Assembly: GCF_014174495.1 (NCBI RefSeq)
Contig: NZ_JACJHR010000034.1
Coordinates: 28,231 to 92,230, forward strand
Source of the DNA: Amycolatopsis echigonensis
Lineage (GTDB): Bacteria > Actinomycetota > Actinomycetes > Mycobacteriales > Pseudonocardiaceae
Direction of reading: 5' to 3'
Length of the DNA: 64,000 nt
Part shown: piece by piece, positions 44,547 through 53,730 of the stretch
Layout of the letters: each line of letters opens with the position of its first letter
Position numbering within the stretch: the first letter of the stretch is position 1
Program-made: the position numbers and the translations under genes
Notes under the pieces: generated by a model
Told to the model about the DNA's origin: nothing
Databases searched by the model: none
The model's input: only the letters and a program-made list of their open reading frames with translations

Positions 44547-44807
44547 ATGGACGCGGTGATTTACCTGGATGTGGCTCATATTCACCCTGTTGTCGGAGGC
44601 GTCTGGCACCGGACCGACGTGGCCGAAGTCCCGGAACCGGGCCAGTCGATCACCATGCTGTGCGGGCTGACCGCTTCCGCGGCTTTCGAACGTTACGACC
44701 AGCGAAGCGCGAACGGTCCGCTCAGGCAATGCCCGTACTGCGACCTGATCTACCGGCAGACGCTCGGCTGGGCCGTCCCGCCCGGGCACCCGGCGCGCAA
44801 GAGCTGA
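44547..44807 (+). CDS. small hypothetical zinc-ribbon-like protein
   Basis: 86 residues, with one Cys at LCGLT and a CPYCD knuckle (about 37 and 62-65), possibly a degenerate zinc site. Soluble. Proteins of this style accompany DUF5753/Scr1-type HTH genes in actinomycetes, as here (37 bp upstream of one). Function unknown. ATG 44547 follows GGAGGCGGGG. Confidence 0.65.
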   Translation: MDAVIYLDVAHIHPVVGGVWHRTDVAEVPEPGQSITMLCGLTASAAFERYDQRSANGPLRQCPYCDLIYRQTLGWAVPPGHPARKS

Positions 44808-44844
44808 GGAACAAGAATCCTTCCGGGAAGAACCAGAGGACGAT

Positions 44845-45630
44845 ATGCGAGGCACGAGCGCGCTGACGCCGCGTGCTAGAGCCCTTGGCGCTGCGCTGCG
44901 CCGTGCGCGAGTCGATGCCCGGTTCGGGTTGCGAGAGCTGGCCAGGCGTGCCGGTGTTGGTGCCGCGCTCTTGTCGAACTGGGAGCTGGCACTTCGGGTA
45001 CCGAGTGTGGAAGACGTGGCCGGTCTTCTCGGTGCGCTGGGGATTACTGGCCAGCGCAAAGAAGAGTTGCTCGGGTTGGCGCGTGGCGGACTGGGGCCGA
45101 ATTGGGTCGCCGAAAGCGGCCAAACAGTTGCCGATATCATCTCGTCGTTGGAGCGGACCGCGACTGGTGTGATCGCTTGGCATCCGTTCCTCATTCCAGG
45201 CGTGCTGCAGACCGCTGAATACGGCCGCGTTGCGTCAGCCGCCGTGTCCTCCGGTTGTTCAGTGCCGACTGAAGCTTATGTCGGCGAAAACGCTCTCTCC
45301 ACTGTGGTGGGTGACGCGGACACGATGGGACGGCAGCTTTGTTTCCTGGCTGATACGGCAGCGGCGGCGAAAGGTCCCGTAGTGCGAGTGGTCCCGGCGT
45401 GCGTCGGCTGGCATCCCGCACTTTTGGGTCCGTTCACCCTGTATCGAACCGCTAATGCGGCTGTCGTGCACTGTCAGCACCACGGTGCCGCCACGTTTCT
45501 CTTTGAGAACAAGGCGAACGGCAAGCATCAGCCTGTGGTCGCGTCGCTGCGCAGGTTGGCGTTGAGCGAGCAGGAGACTGCGGAACTCCTTCTCCGGAAG
45601 GCTCAGAGCCGGTCGAAAGCCGCCGCATAG
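44845..45630 (+). CDS. helix-turn-helix protein with DUF5753 (Scr1/WhiJ type)
   Basis: 261 residues. HTH_XRE/HTH_31 at about 10-65 (RARVDARFGLRELARRAGVG, then LLSNWELALRVPSVEDVAGLLGALG), followed by DUF5753 (about 95-255; IAWHPFLIPGVLQTAEYGRV, FLFENKANGKHQPVV). This family usually pairs with a small DUF397 protein; none is adjacent here. The first domain binds DNA; DUF5753 has an unknown ligand. The last 28 bp overlap the convergent GNAT gene. Confidence 0.9.
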   Translation: MRGTSALTPRARALGAALRRARVDARFGLRELARRAGVGAALLSNWELALRVPSVEDVAGLLGALGITGQRKEELLGLARGGLGPNWVAESGQTVADIISSLERTATGVIAWHPFLIPGVLQTAEYGRVASAAVSSGCSVPTEAYVGENALSTVVGDADTMGRQLCFLADTAAAAKGPVVRVVPACVGWHPALLGPFTLYRTANAAVVHCQHHGAATFLFENKANGKHQPVVASLRRLALSEQETAELLLRKAQSRSKAAA

Positions 45631-46130
45631 CGAAAAGCCCCGCGGTTCTCCGGGTTATACGCCGCCAGCGGCAGGGCTTGGAAGTGCGGAGCCCATTCCG
45701 CCACCGGCGGGGTGATGCCGAGCTTTTCGGCCAGCACGAAGCCGAAGCGGGAGTAGTAGCCCGGGTCGCCCAGGAGCACGATCAGGCTGTAGCCGAGTGC
45801 GTTGGCGGCGCCGATCGTCGCATGGACCAAGGCTGAGCCCGCGCCGCTGCGTTGCTGGTCGGGGAGGACGCCTAGCGGGCCGAAGCCGATGGCGGATTCT
45901 GGGTCTTCGCCGAGGCGGCTTGGGCTGCAGCAGGAGTGGCCGATGACTTCGCCGTCGAGCAGGGCGACGAACGACAGTGCGGGGAGCAGATCGCCGTCAG
46001 CGGTGAGTTCGGTGACTAGCTTCGCTTCCGGCATTTCGCCGGTGACGCCGGGATTGCGGGTGCGGAACGCGGCGGTGTGCACGGCGTGGATCGCGGGTGC
46101 GTCGGCAGCGGCGGACTGGCGGATCTGCAT
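45603..46130 (-). CDS. GNAT N-acetyltransferase (YhbS-like)
   Basis: 175 residues. GNAT domain of the YhbS/COG3153 type: MQIRQSAAADAPAIHAVH, VIGHSCCSP, FGPLGVLPDQQRSGAGSALVHA (acetyl-CoA loop) and LLGDPGYYSRFGFVLAEKLGI. Target unknown. It starts 5 bp after the MFS gene stop on the same strand, so it belongs to that operon. 28-bp tail overlap with the DUF5753 gene. Confidence 0.9.
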   Translation of the reverse strand: MQIRQSAAADAPAIHAVHTAAFRTRNPGVTGEMPEAKLVTELTADGDLLPALSFVALLDGEVIGHSCCSPSRLGEDPESAIGFGPLGVLPDQQRSGAGSALVHATIGAANALGYSLIVLLGDPGYYSRFGFVLAEKLGITPPVAEWAPHFQALPLAAYNPENRGAFRYAAAFDRL

Positions 46131-46135
46131 GTCGC

Positions 46136-47341
46136 TCAGTCTCCCGGAGCGGCGGCTTGCGCGGAAACTGATTTCCGGACGGGACGGTCGTCGCGCATGA
46201 AGAGCAGGACCAGCGCACCTACGAGCGGACCGGCGGCCAGGGTGAGGAAAGCTGCGTAGAACGAGCCGGTCGCGTGGAAGACCGGGCCTACCACGGCGGG
46301 CACGATTACGCTGCCCAGTTGCCAGAAGGCGTTCACCGCACCGGCGGCGGAACCGGCTAAGCGCGCACCGGTCAAGGCGGGGATCATCGCGGCGGTGAGC
46401 GGGCTGTAGGCGTAAGCGCCGATGCCGAGAATCGGGGCTACCACTAGGAAAGCGGCGTAGCTGCTCAGAGAGCCGAAGACCAGCAGGGCGGCACCGAAAA
46501 GAATCAGGACCGCGATGATGGGGATTCGCCTGCCTAGGCCGATTTTGTCGGTGAGCCAGCCGATCAGCGGTTTGATCACGACGGCCGTGCCGGAAAAGAT
46601 CACCACGACTACGCCAGCCCGTACCGGGTCGATGTGTTCGCCGCGGATCATCAGGGTGTTGGACCACGTGACGAAACCGTAGGTGCCCCACAGCCCGCCG
46701 AAGCCGGCTAATCCCAGCAGCAGCAGGTCGCGGTTGCGGAAGAGCGGGCGGGGATCCGGCAACCCGCTGCGGGCGGAGGCAGTGCCGTTGCGGAGGAAGG
46801 CCAGGCACAGCAGGCCGAGAACGACGGTGACTCCGCCGAAGAGGTGGTACGACACTGGCCAGCCGCTGTTCTTCACGAGCGTCGGCACGACGGCGTTGGC
46901 TACGACGGTGCCCAGCGACGTCGCGGTCATGAAGATGCCGCTCGCCAACCCGTGCTCCTCGGGGCGGAACCAGGAGGTGATCAGCTTCAGCCCGGCGGAG
47001 AAGTCGACTCCGGCGAAGAGGCCCAGCAACCCCTGCAGGACCAGGCCCCAGGCGATGGACGTGGTGGAGCCGAACAGGACCATCAGGACACCCGCCACGA
47101 GCGAGCTGATGCCGAGAACCGAGCGGCTGCCCAGCCAGTCGGAGAGGAAGCCGCCGGCGGTGTTGGAGATGACGTAGCCGATGTAGTAGCAGGTGGCGAA
47201 GATCCCGAGCGCGGCGAGCGGGACGCCGAGGGAGTCGCTGACCGCCGACGACGCCGGCCCCCAGGTCGAGCGGTCTACCGAAGTCATCGTGAACACTGCC
47301 CAGCAGAGCAGCAGCACAACCCAGCGATAGCGGCTCGGCAT
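46136..47341 (-). CDS. MFS transporter
   Basis: 401 residues, twelve predicted membrane helices. The loop 2-3 motif is GGFLSDWLGSRSVLG and the first helix carries DRSTWGPAS, both typical of the anion:cation symporter-like (ACS, hexuronate/glucarate) branch. Likely imports or exports an organic anion. It lies 59 bp downstream of the FAD oxidoreductase gene and 5 bp before the GNAT gene; a substrate shared with the oxidoreductase is plausible. Confidence 0.9.
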   Translation of the reverse strand: MPSRYRWVVLLLCWAVFTMTSVDRSTWGPASSAVSDSLGVPLAALGIFATCYYIGYVISNTAGGFLSDWLGSRSVLGISSLVAGVLMVLFGSTTSIAWGLVLQGLLGLFAGVDFSAGLKLITSWFRPEEHGLASGIFMTATSLGTVVANAVVPTLVKNSGWPVSYHLFGGVTVVLGLLCLAFLRNGTASARSGLPDPRPLFRNRDLLLLGLAGFGGLWGTYGFVTWSNTLMIRGEHIDPVRAGVVVVIFSGTAVVIKPLIGWLTDKIGLGRRIPIIAVLILFGAALLVFGSLSSYAAFLVVAPILGIGAYAYSPLTAAMIPALTGARLAGSAAGAVNAFWQLGSVIVPAVVGPVFHATGSFYAAFLTLAAGPLVGALVLLFMRDDRPVRKSVSAQAAAPGD

Positions 47342-47400
47342 GGGGACTCCTTCGGCCTGAGGGATGATCAGGGAAGGTTCCCGTCACCGGCCGTGGCGGG

Positions 47401-48639
47401 TCAAGCCAAAGCGTGCTGGCGGTGCAATTCAGCCCGAATTGCCCGGACATCGTGGGCTCGGCCGTCGACGTACTGCGCGGCGGCGATCCCTCCGGCGTGG
47501 CCGGTCGCGAAGGCGGTGCCCATGACGCGGACCGAGGCGTACGCGTCGTCGTCGGAACTCGTCAAACGGCCGACCGCCCACAGGTTCGCGGTGTCAGCGG
47601 AGCAGATCGCGCCGTACGGGAGGTCGTACCAGCCTCGGTCGGCGATCGGTTCGTAGCGGGTGACGCCTGGGCCCGCGTGGTCTTCGATCGGCCAGCCGCA
47701 GCGGCCGATGGACGCGTCGGGACGCTTGCGGGCGGTCAGGACGTCGCGGCCGGTGAGTTCTTCGCGGCCTACCAGATGCCTGCCTTCGCGGATGCCCAGC
47801 TGAGGGCCGGTTTCCTCGAGGCGTGCCGAGGACCAGCCGCGGAGGTGTTTGCGCAGTGCGTCCAGATATTGCCACGCCTGGCGCCGCGCGTTGGCTTCGT
47901 CGCGGCTCAGCGAGGCGGCGTCCAGGACATCGGTTTGTTCGTCTACCAGGAGTGCGATGACGTTGCGGGTCACCGGAAGGTGGACCGCGATGCCGTAGTC
48001 GCGGGGCAGCCGGACACCGGTTTCTCGGTGGTACGCGGCGACGGCGGCGCGCAAGCCCTCTCGCGAGAGGTCGGCATCTTCGGGGACTCCGGAGAAGCGG
48101 CAGACGAGCGTGCTGGTTTGCCGGTCGCGCAGCGGGGCGACGCGGACGGCCGCTCCGGCCGCGGCCAGGAGCGCGCCGTCGCCGCTGGCGTCGATGAACG
48201 CACCGGCGGTGACCCGCTCCAGGCCGCCACGATGGTGGAGCTCGACCTCGGTGACGACGCCGTGCGTCCGCCTGGCACCGATGAGTTTGGTGTGCAGGAG
48301 GACGTCCACGCCGGCATCGGCGGTGAGTTCGTCGTAGACGAGTTTGGTGGTTTCCAGATCGAGCAAGACGATCTTGTTGCCGGTCCAGCCCATCGTCTTC
48401 TCTTCGTAGGCGCCGCGGTGGCGCAGCCGCCGCAGCACCTCCTCGCCGACGCCCGCGACGACTTGCTCGCCGGTCTGGTCGAAGAAACCGCAGAGGGTCA
48501 GCACGGAACTGATCGTCGCCGCGCCGCCCAGGTACGGGTACTGCTCGACCAGCAGCACCCGCGCCCCGGTCCGCGCCGCCCCGGCAGCGGAGGCGATACC
48601 CCCAGCACCGCCTCCGACTACGACGACGTCGTAGTGCAC
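47401..48639 (-). CDS. FAD-dependent oxidoreductase (FAD_oxidored family)
   Basis: 412 residues. Dinucleotide fingerprint YDVVVVGGGAGGIASAAGAA (residues 3-22), a FIDASGDGALLAAAG strand (about 145-160) typical of the PF12831 family, and the FAD-binding end LWAVGRLTSSDDDAYASVRVMGTA (in parts). Relatives act on small acids or are of unknown substrate. GTG 48639. Upstream, an A/T-rich divergent promoter with inverted repeat 48737-48765 separates it from the DDN-like gene. First gene of an FAD-MFS-GNAT set. Confidence 0.88.
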   Translation of the reverse strand: MHYDVVVVGGGAGGIASAAGAARTGARVLLVEQYPYLGGAATISSVLTLCGFFDQTGEQVVAGVGEEVLRRLRHRGAYEEKTMGWTGNKIVLLDLETTKLVYDELTADAGVDVLLHTKLIGARRTHGVVTEVELHHRGGLERVTAGAFIDASGDGALLAAAGAAVRVAPLRDRQTSTLVCRFSGVPEDADLSREGLRAAVAAYHRETGVRLPRDYGIAVHLPVTRNVIALLVDEQTDVLDAASLSRDEANARRQAWQYLDALRKHLRGWSSARLEETGPQLGIREGRHLVGREELTGRDVLTARKRPDASIGRCGWPIEDHAGPGVTRYEPIADRGWYDLPYGAICSADTANLWAVGRLTSSDDDAYASVRVMGTAFATGHAGGIAAAQYVDGRAHDVRAIRAELHRQHALA

Positions 48640-48736
48640 TCAGCCCTCCTCGGGTGTTTGTCACCCAGTGAACTGGGTCCGGCGGAGGTGCCGCCACTGC
48701 CGTTCCGGCACCCCGGGCATACCCGGAAGGTATGTC

Positions 48737-48765
48737 TATGAGTCCAAGAAAGTATGAAACTCATA
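48737..48765. promoter_or_regulatory. inverted repeat in the divergent FAD/DDN promoter
   Basis: TATGAGT (48737-48743) and ACTCATA (48759-48765) are perfect complements with 15 bases between, in an A/T-rich stretch unusual for this window. Candidate operator controlling one or both divergent genes. Confidence 0.5.
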
Positions 48766-48788
48766 TAAGTTGGCGTACGCTCGGGACC

Positions 48789-49241
48789 ATGGACACGAAG
48801 GCAGCCGGATACCGGCGCAAGGTCAACACAATCAACCGGGTCATCACCGCCCTGCAGCGCGCGGGGCTGGCGTTCGGGCCGACGGAGCTGCTCACCGTCC
48901 CGGGGCGGCGCAGCGGCGAGCCGCGCACGTTTCCGTTGGCAGTATTGAAAGTCCAGGGCGAGCAGTACCTGATCCAGGCGTTCCCGAAGGCGGCGTGGGT
49001 CGCGAACGTGCGCGCGGCCAAGGAGGGCACGTTGTCGCGCGGCCGGCGGTCGCGGCGGGTGCGGTTCACGGAGTTGCCGGTCGCGGAGCGCGGGCCGGTG
49101 TTGCGGGAGGTCGTGGCGGCCGGACCGCCGAGCGTGGGGCGGCGTTACGTCACGACGGGGCTGGCGGAGTCCCCGACGCCGGACGGGGTCGCGGCGGCCG
49201 CGGGAAAGATCGCGGTGTTCCGGCTGGAGGCCGCCGGGTAA
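48789..49241 (+). CDS. DDN-family (F420-dependent) nitroreductase-like protein
   Basis: 150 residues of the deazaflavin-dependent nitroreductase family (split beta-barrel), with the characteristic LLTVPGRRSGEPRTFPLAV and YLIQAFPKAAWVANVRA segments. Family members use F420H2 to reduce quinones or nitro compounds. ATG 48789 starts the domain. The stop lies 4 bp before family-1 repeat copy 3. Confidence 0.88.
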   Translation: MDTKAAGYRRKVNTINRVITALQRAGLAFGPTELLTVPGRRSGEPRTFPLAVLKVQGEQYLIQAFPKAAWVANVRAAKEGTLSRGRRSRRVRFTELPVAERGPVLREVVAAGPPSVGRRYVTTGLAESPTPDGVAAAAGKIAVFRLEAAG

Positions 49242-49245
49242 CGGT

Positions 49246-49287
49246 CGTGAGTGGCGATGCCGGTTCTAACCGGGATCGCCACTCACG
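49246..49287. repeat. 42-bp palindromic repeat, family 1, copy 3
   Basis: CGTGAGTGGCGATGCCGG - TTCTAA - CCGGGATCGCCACTCACG, differing from copy 2 at few positions. Lies between the convergent DDN-like and kgd genes. Confidence 0.8.
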
Positions 49288-49302
49288 AGCCACCCAACGG
49301 CG

Positions 49303-49337
49303 AAGGCCGCCGCGGGAACGTGCCCCGCGGCGGCCTT
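49303..49337 (-). terminator. terminator after kgd
   Basis: Perfect 14-bp stem AAGGCCGCCGCGGG with its complement, 7-base loop, 15 bp past the kgd stop. Confidence 0.85.
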
Positions 49338-49352
49338 CCGAGAAAACGCGGA

Positions 49353-52300
49353 TCAGTCGAACGCCTTGGCGATCAACGCCTTCTGCTCGACCTCGTGCAC
49401 CTTGGACGAACCGGCCGACGGAGCGGCCATCGGACGCCGCGCCACCACGTCGAGCCCGGTGAAGAACTCCGGGAACTTCCGCGGCAGGTTGAGGCCGAAG
49501 AACGGCCACGCGCCCTGGTTTTCCGGCTCCTCCTGGACCCAGCTGATCTGCTGCGCGTTCGCGTAGCGCTCCACCGCGGCCAGCAGCTTCTTCTTCGGCA
49601 GCGGGTAGTACTGCTCGATCCGCACGATCGCGACGTCGTCCGCGCCGCGCTTCTCGCGCTCGGCCACCAGCTCCCAGTAGAGCTTGCCCGAGGTGAGCAG
49701 CACCTTGCGGACCTTCGCCGGGTCCTGCGTGGCGTCGTCGATCACCGACATGAACCGGCTCTGGCCGGTGAAGTCCTCGACCGACGAGGTCGCCGCCTTG
49801 TTGCGCAGCATCGACTTCGGGGTGAAGACGATCAGCGGACGCTGGATGCCGTCGAGGGCGTGCCGGCGCAGCAGGTGGAAGTAGTTCGCCGGGGTCGACG
49901 GCACCGCGACGGTCATCGACGCTTCCGCGCACAGCGACAGGAACCGCTCGATCCGGCCGGACGTGTGGTCCGGGCCCTGGCCCTCGTGGCCGTGCGGCAG
50001 CAGCAGCACGACGTCCGAGCGCTGGCCCCACTTGGCCTCGCCGGAGGAGATGTACTCGTCGATCACGGTCTGCGCGCCGTTGACGAAGTCGCCGAACTGC
50101 GCTTCCCACATCACCAGCGCGTCGGAGTTCGCCACCGAGTAGCCGTACTCGAAGCCGACGGCCGCGTACTCCGACAGCGCCGAGTCGTAGATCATCACGC
50201 GGCCCTGGCCGTCGGCCAGGTGCTGCAGCGGCGAGTACTCCTGGCCGTTCTTGCGGTCGATGAACACCGAGTGCCGCTGGGTGAAGGTGCCGCGCCGGGA
50301 GTCCTGGCCGGACAGCCGCACGAGACGGCCTTCCAGCGCCAGCGACCCGAACGCGAGCAGCTCGCCGAACGCCCAGTCGATGCCGCCCTCGCGCGACATC
50401 TTGTGCCGGCGCTCCATGACCGGCTTGACCCGCGGGTGCGGGGTGAAGCCCTCGGGCAGGTTGACGAACGCGTCGCCGATCTTCTCGACGACCTCGCGCG
50501 ACACGGAGGTGGTGACCTTCGCCGGGATCTGCTGCTCGCCCTCGACCGACGGGCTCGCCTTCGCCGGGTGCTTCTCCAGTTCGCGCACCTCGTTGAAGAC
50601 GTGCTCGAGCTGGCTGGAGAAGTCGCGCAGCGCGGCCTCGGCCTCTTCGACGGAGATGTCGCCCCGGCCGATCAGCGATTCGGTGTAGGTCTTCCGGACC
50701 GAGCGCTTGGAATCGATGATGTCGTACATCGCCGGCTGCGTCATCGACGGGTCGTCGCCCTCGTTGTGCCCGCGGCGGCGGTAGCAGACCAGGTCGATCA
50801 CGACGTCCTTGTGGAACGCCTGCCGGTAGTCGACCGCCAGCTTCGCGACCCAGTGCGCGGCCTCCGGGTCGTCGCCGTTCACGTGGAAGACCGGCGCGCC
50901 GATCATCTTCGCGACGTCGGTGGCGTACTGGCTGGACCGCGAGTGCTCCGGCGCGGTGGTGAAGCCGACCTGGTTGTTGACGATGACATGCACGGTGCCG
51001 CCGGTGCGGTAGCCGCGCAGCAGCGCCAGGTTCAGGGTCTCGGCCACGACGCCCTGGCCGGCGAAGGCCGCGTCGCCGTGCATCAGGACCGGCAGCACGG
51101 TGTAGCCCTCGCCGCCCTTGTCGAGGATGTCCTGCTTGGCGCGGACGATGCCCTCGAGAACCGGGTCGACGGTCTCCAGGTGCGACGGGTTGGACGCCAG
51201 CGACACCCGGGTCTCCCCGTCGCCGAACATCCGGAAGTACTTGCCCTCGGCGCCGAGGTGGTACTTCACGTCGCCGGAGCCGTGCGCCTGGCCCGGGTCG
51301 AGGTTGCCCTCGAACTCCTGGAAGATCTGGCTGATCGGCTTGCCGACGATGTTCGCCAGCACGTTCAGCCGGCCGCGGTGCGGCATGCCGATGACGACCT
51401 CGTCGAGTTCGTGCTCGGCCGCCTTGTCCAGGATCGTGTCGAGCAGCGGGATCGCGGTCTCGCCGCCTTCCAGGGAGAACCGCTTCTGGCCGACGTACTT
51501 GGTCTGCAGGAAGGTCTCGAACGCCTCGGCGGCGTTGAGCTTCGACAGGATGTACTTCTGCACCGACGGCTCCGGCTTGCTGTGCCGGACCTCGACGCGC
51601 TCCTGGATCCAGCCCCGCTCCTCGGGGTCGAGGATGTGCGTGTACTCCACGCCGACCGTGCGGCAGTAGGAATCGCGCAGCACGCCGAGGATGTCGCGCA
51701 GCTTCATCCGCTCGCGGCTGGAGAAGTCGCCGACGGCGAACTCGCGGTCCAGGTCCCACAGGGTCAGGCCGTGGCTGAGCACGTCCAGGTCGTGGTGGCT
51801 GCGCTGGCGGTAGTTCAGCGGGTCGGTGTCGGCCATCAGGTGGCCGCGCATCCGGAACGCCTCGATCAGCTCCATGACGCGCGCGGTCTTGTCGACCGGG
51901 CCGTCCGGGATGTCGGCGACCCAGCGGATCGGCTCGTACGGCAGCCGCAGGCTGGTGAAGACGTCGTCGTAGAAGCCGTCCTCGCCGAGCAGCAGTTCGT
52001 GAATGCGCTTCAGGAACTCGCCGGACTCCGCGCCCTGGATGATGCGGTGGTCATAGGTCGAGGTCAGCGTCATGATCTTGCTGACCGCGAGGTCGACGAG
52101 GGTCTTCTCGCTGGTGCCCTCGAACGACGCCGGGTACTGCATCGCGCCGACGCCGATGATCGCGCCCTGGCCCGCCTGCAGCCGCGGCACCGAGTGGTTC
52201 GTGCCGATGCCGCCCGGGTTGGTGAGCGAGATGGTGGTGCCCGCGAAGTCGTCCGCGGTGAGCTTGTTCGTGCGGGCCTTCTTGACGATCTCCTCGTAGG

Positions 52301-53033
52301 CCTGCCAGAACTGCATGAAGGTCATGTTCTCGGTGGCCTTGATGGAGGCCACGACGAGAGTGCGGGAGTCGTCCTTGCCCTTCATGTCGATGGCGAGGCC
52401 GAAGTTCACGTGCTCCGGCGTGACCGCGAACGGCTTCCCGTCGATCAGCTGGTAGTGCCGGTTCATGTTCGGGAAGTCCTTCAGCGCCCGCACCATGGCG
52501 TAGCCGATGAGGTGCGTGAAGGAGATCTTGCCGCCGCGGGTGCGCTTGAGGTGGTTGTTGATGACGATGCGGTTGTCCGCCATCAGCTTCGCCGGGACCG
52601 CGCGCACGCTGGTCGCGGTCGGCACCGCGAGCGAGGCGTCCATGTTCTTGGCGATCGCCGCCGCGGCGCCGCGCAGCTGCTTGGATTCCGGCGCGGTCTT
52701 GGCGGCCGGAGCGGCCGGGGCCGGCTTCGCGGCCGGTGCGGTCTTGGCCGCCGGAGCCTTCCCGGCGGGAGCCTTCTCCGCCGGGGCGGCCGCGGACTTC
52801 CCGGCCGGAGACTTGGCGGCCGGTGCGGTCTTGGCGGCGGCCGGAGCGGAGGCCTTGGCCTCCCCGTTCTCTCCCGCTTGCGTGCCGTTGCCGCCCGGAG
52901 TGGGCTTGTAGTCGGCGAAGAAATCGTGCCAGGCGGCGTCTACCGACTGGGGGTCCGCGAGAAACCGCTCGTACATTTCCTCGACGAGCCACTCATTGGC
53001 ACCGAACTGCGATGCGGGACTGCTGCTGGCCAC
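49353..53033 (-). CDS. kgd: multifunctional 2-oxoglutarate decarboxylase/dehydrogenase E1-E2 (Kgd/SucA)
   Basis: 1226 residues, the actinobacterial fusion. An N-terminal E1 segment (NEWLVEEMYERF), an Ala/Pro/Lys linker with repeated AAK/APAGK blocks (about 45-115), an E2-like succinyltransferase domain without lipoyl domain (about 120-360; DHRIIQGAESGEFLKRIHE), then the E1 domain: TPP site GDAAFAGQGVVAETLN with VNNQVGFTT, and the transketolase-like part to the C-terminus. It works in the TCA cycle, with GarA/OdhI-type inhibition known in relatives. ATG 53033. AGACA-N6-TGTCT lies upstream at 53141. Confidence 0.97.
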   Translation of the reverse strand: MASSSPASQFGANEWLVEEMYERFLADPQSVDAAWHDFFADYKPTPGGNGTQAGENGEAKASAPAAAKTAPAAKSPAGKSAAAPAEKAPAGKAPAAKTAPAAKPAPAAPAAKTAPESKQLRGAAAAIAKNMDASLAVPTATSVRAVPAKLMADNRIVINNHLKRTRGGKISFTHLIGYAMVRALKDFPNMNRHYQLIDGKPFAVTPEHVNFGLAIDMKGKDDSRTLVVASIKATENMTFMQFWQAYEEIVKKARTNKLTADDFAGTTISLTNPGGIGTNHSVPRLQAGQGAIIGVGAMQYPASFEGTSEKTLVDLAVSKIMTLTSTYDHRIIQGAESGEFLKRIHELLLGEDGFYDDVFTSLRLPYEPIRWVADIPDGPVDKTARVMELIEAFRMRGHLMADTDPLNYRQRSHHDLDVLSHGLTLWDLDREFAVGDFSSRERMKLRDILGVLRDSYCRTVGVEYTHILDPEERGWIQERVEVRHSKPEPSVQKYILSKLNAAEAFETFLQTKYVGQKRFSLEGGETAIPLLDTILDKAAEHELDEVVIGMPHRGRLNVLANIVGKPISQIFQEFEGNLDPGQAHGSGDVKYHLGAEGKYFRMFGDGETRVSLASNPSHLETVDPVLEGIVRAKQDILDKGGEGYTVLPVLMHGDAAFAGQGVVAETLNLALLRGYRTGGTVHVIVNNQVGFTTAPEHSRSSQYATDVAKMIGAPVFHVNGDDPEAAHWVAKLAVDYRQAFHKDVVIDLVCYRRRGHNEGDDPSMTQPAMYDIIDSKRSVRKTYTESLIGRGDISVEEAEAALRDFSSQLEHVFNEVRELEKHPAKASPSVEGEQQIPAKVTTSVSREVVEKIGDAFVNLPEGFTPHPRVKPVMERRHKMSREGGIDWAFGELLAFGSLALEGRLVRLSGQDSRRGTFTQRHSVFIDRKNGQEYSPLQHLADGQGRVMIYDSALSEYAAVGFEYGYSVANSDALVMWEAQFGDFVNGAQTVIDEYISSGEAKWGQRSDVVLLLPHGHEGQGPDHTSGRIERFLSLCAEASMTVAVPSTPANYFHLLRRHALDGIQRPLIVFTPKSMLRNKAATSSVEDFTGQSRFMSVIDDATQDPAKVRKVLLTSGKLYWELVAEREKRGADDVAIVRIEQYYPLPKKKLLAAVERYANAQQISWVQEEPENQGAWPFFGLNLPRKFPEFFTGLDVVARRPMAAPSAGSSKVHEVEQKALIAKAFD

Positions 53034-53730
53034 GGCTGGCTCTCGCCTCTATCCATTCTCGATCCGATATCACAAGCATCTGCTGACCGCCAGGCTAGTC
53101 CCCTGCCGGTGGCCCGAAACACGCCGCCTGGACGCTCGTGAGACAGGTCATTGTCTGGATCGGTTGAGAGGCCCAGCCTGACAGACAGCAGGGACCACCG
53201 TACGCGTCGCAAGGGCCGAATGCCCTCACCTCGGCTGGTTTGGAGTGATCTCGGCCACAGGCGCTGCCCGTGCCGCCGTCCGCTCGGCTGGTTGCGGCGA
53301 GTGCCTGGTTTGGTTCGGACCATGCGCTCCGGCTTCGGCGCAGGTCGGCGGAGCAGATGGCTCTCGTCCAGTCGCCTGCGGCGCCTCTCCCCGGGAGAGG
53401 CGCGCGACGGGTGCCTCGTGCGCCGGGTTCGAGGTCGAGGTGGGTGTGCCGTCGAGTGGCCCGTCGGTGGGACGGGCGAGTGCGCCGGCGGGATCGGTCG
53501 CCGCGCTTGTCGGCAGCGGTCGCGGGGTGCGGGCTCCGGGTGGTCCGAAGCGGCCTTGGATCATTTCGTCGAGGCGACGCGGCGTTCGGCCGTCCGGCAT
53601 GGTCCGCGCCTGTTCCGGCCGAGTTGGCATTTGCGTAGCGACTCGTTCACTGAGCGGTGTTGTGCTGTCGAAAGGCTGCGGCCTCACTCGGGGCGCAGCG
53701 GTTTCCGAGGCGCGAGGCGGTGGTGACGCG
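53034..53730. other. 697-bp gap between divergent kgd and a small gene
   Basis: No supported gene; the open frames here lack family matches. It includes the kgd promoter and an inverted repeat AGACA-N6-TGTCT at 53141-53156. The open frame of the following small gene extends back to 53245 without coding features. Confidence 0.5.

Noticed and set aside
49150..53141. Very long open frames antisense to kgd (over 850 codons) and similar ones opposite secA
   Set aside because: Antisense frames stay open by G/C codon bias; translations are Arg/Asp/Gly/His-rich and match no family.
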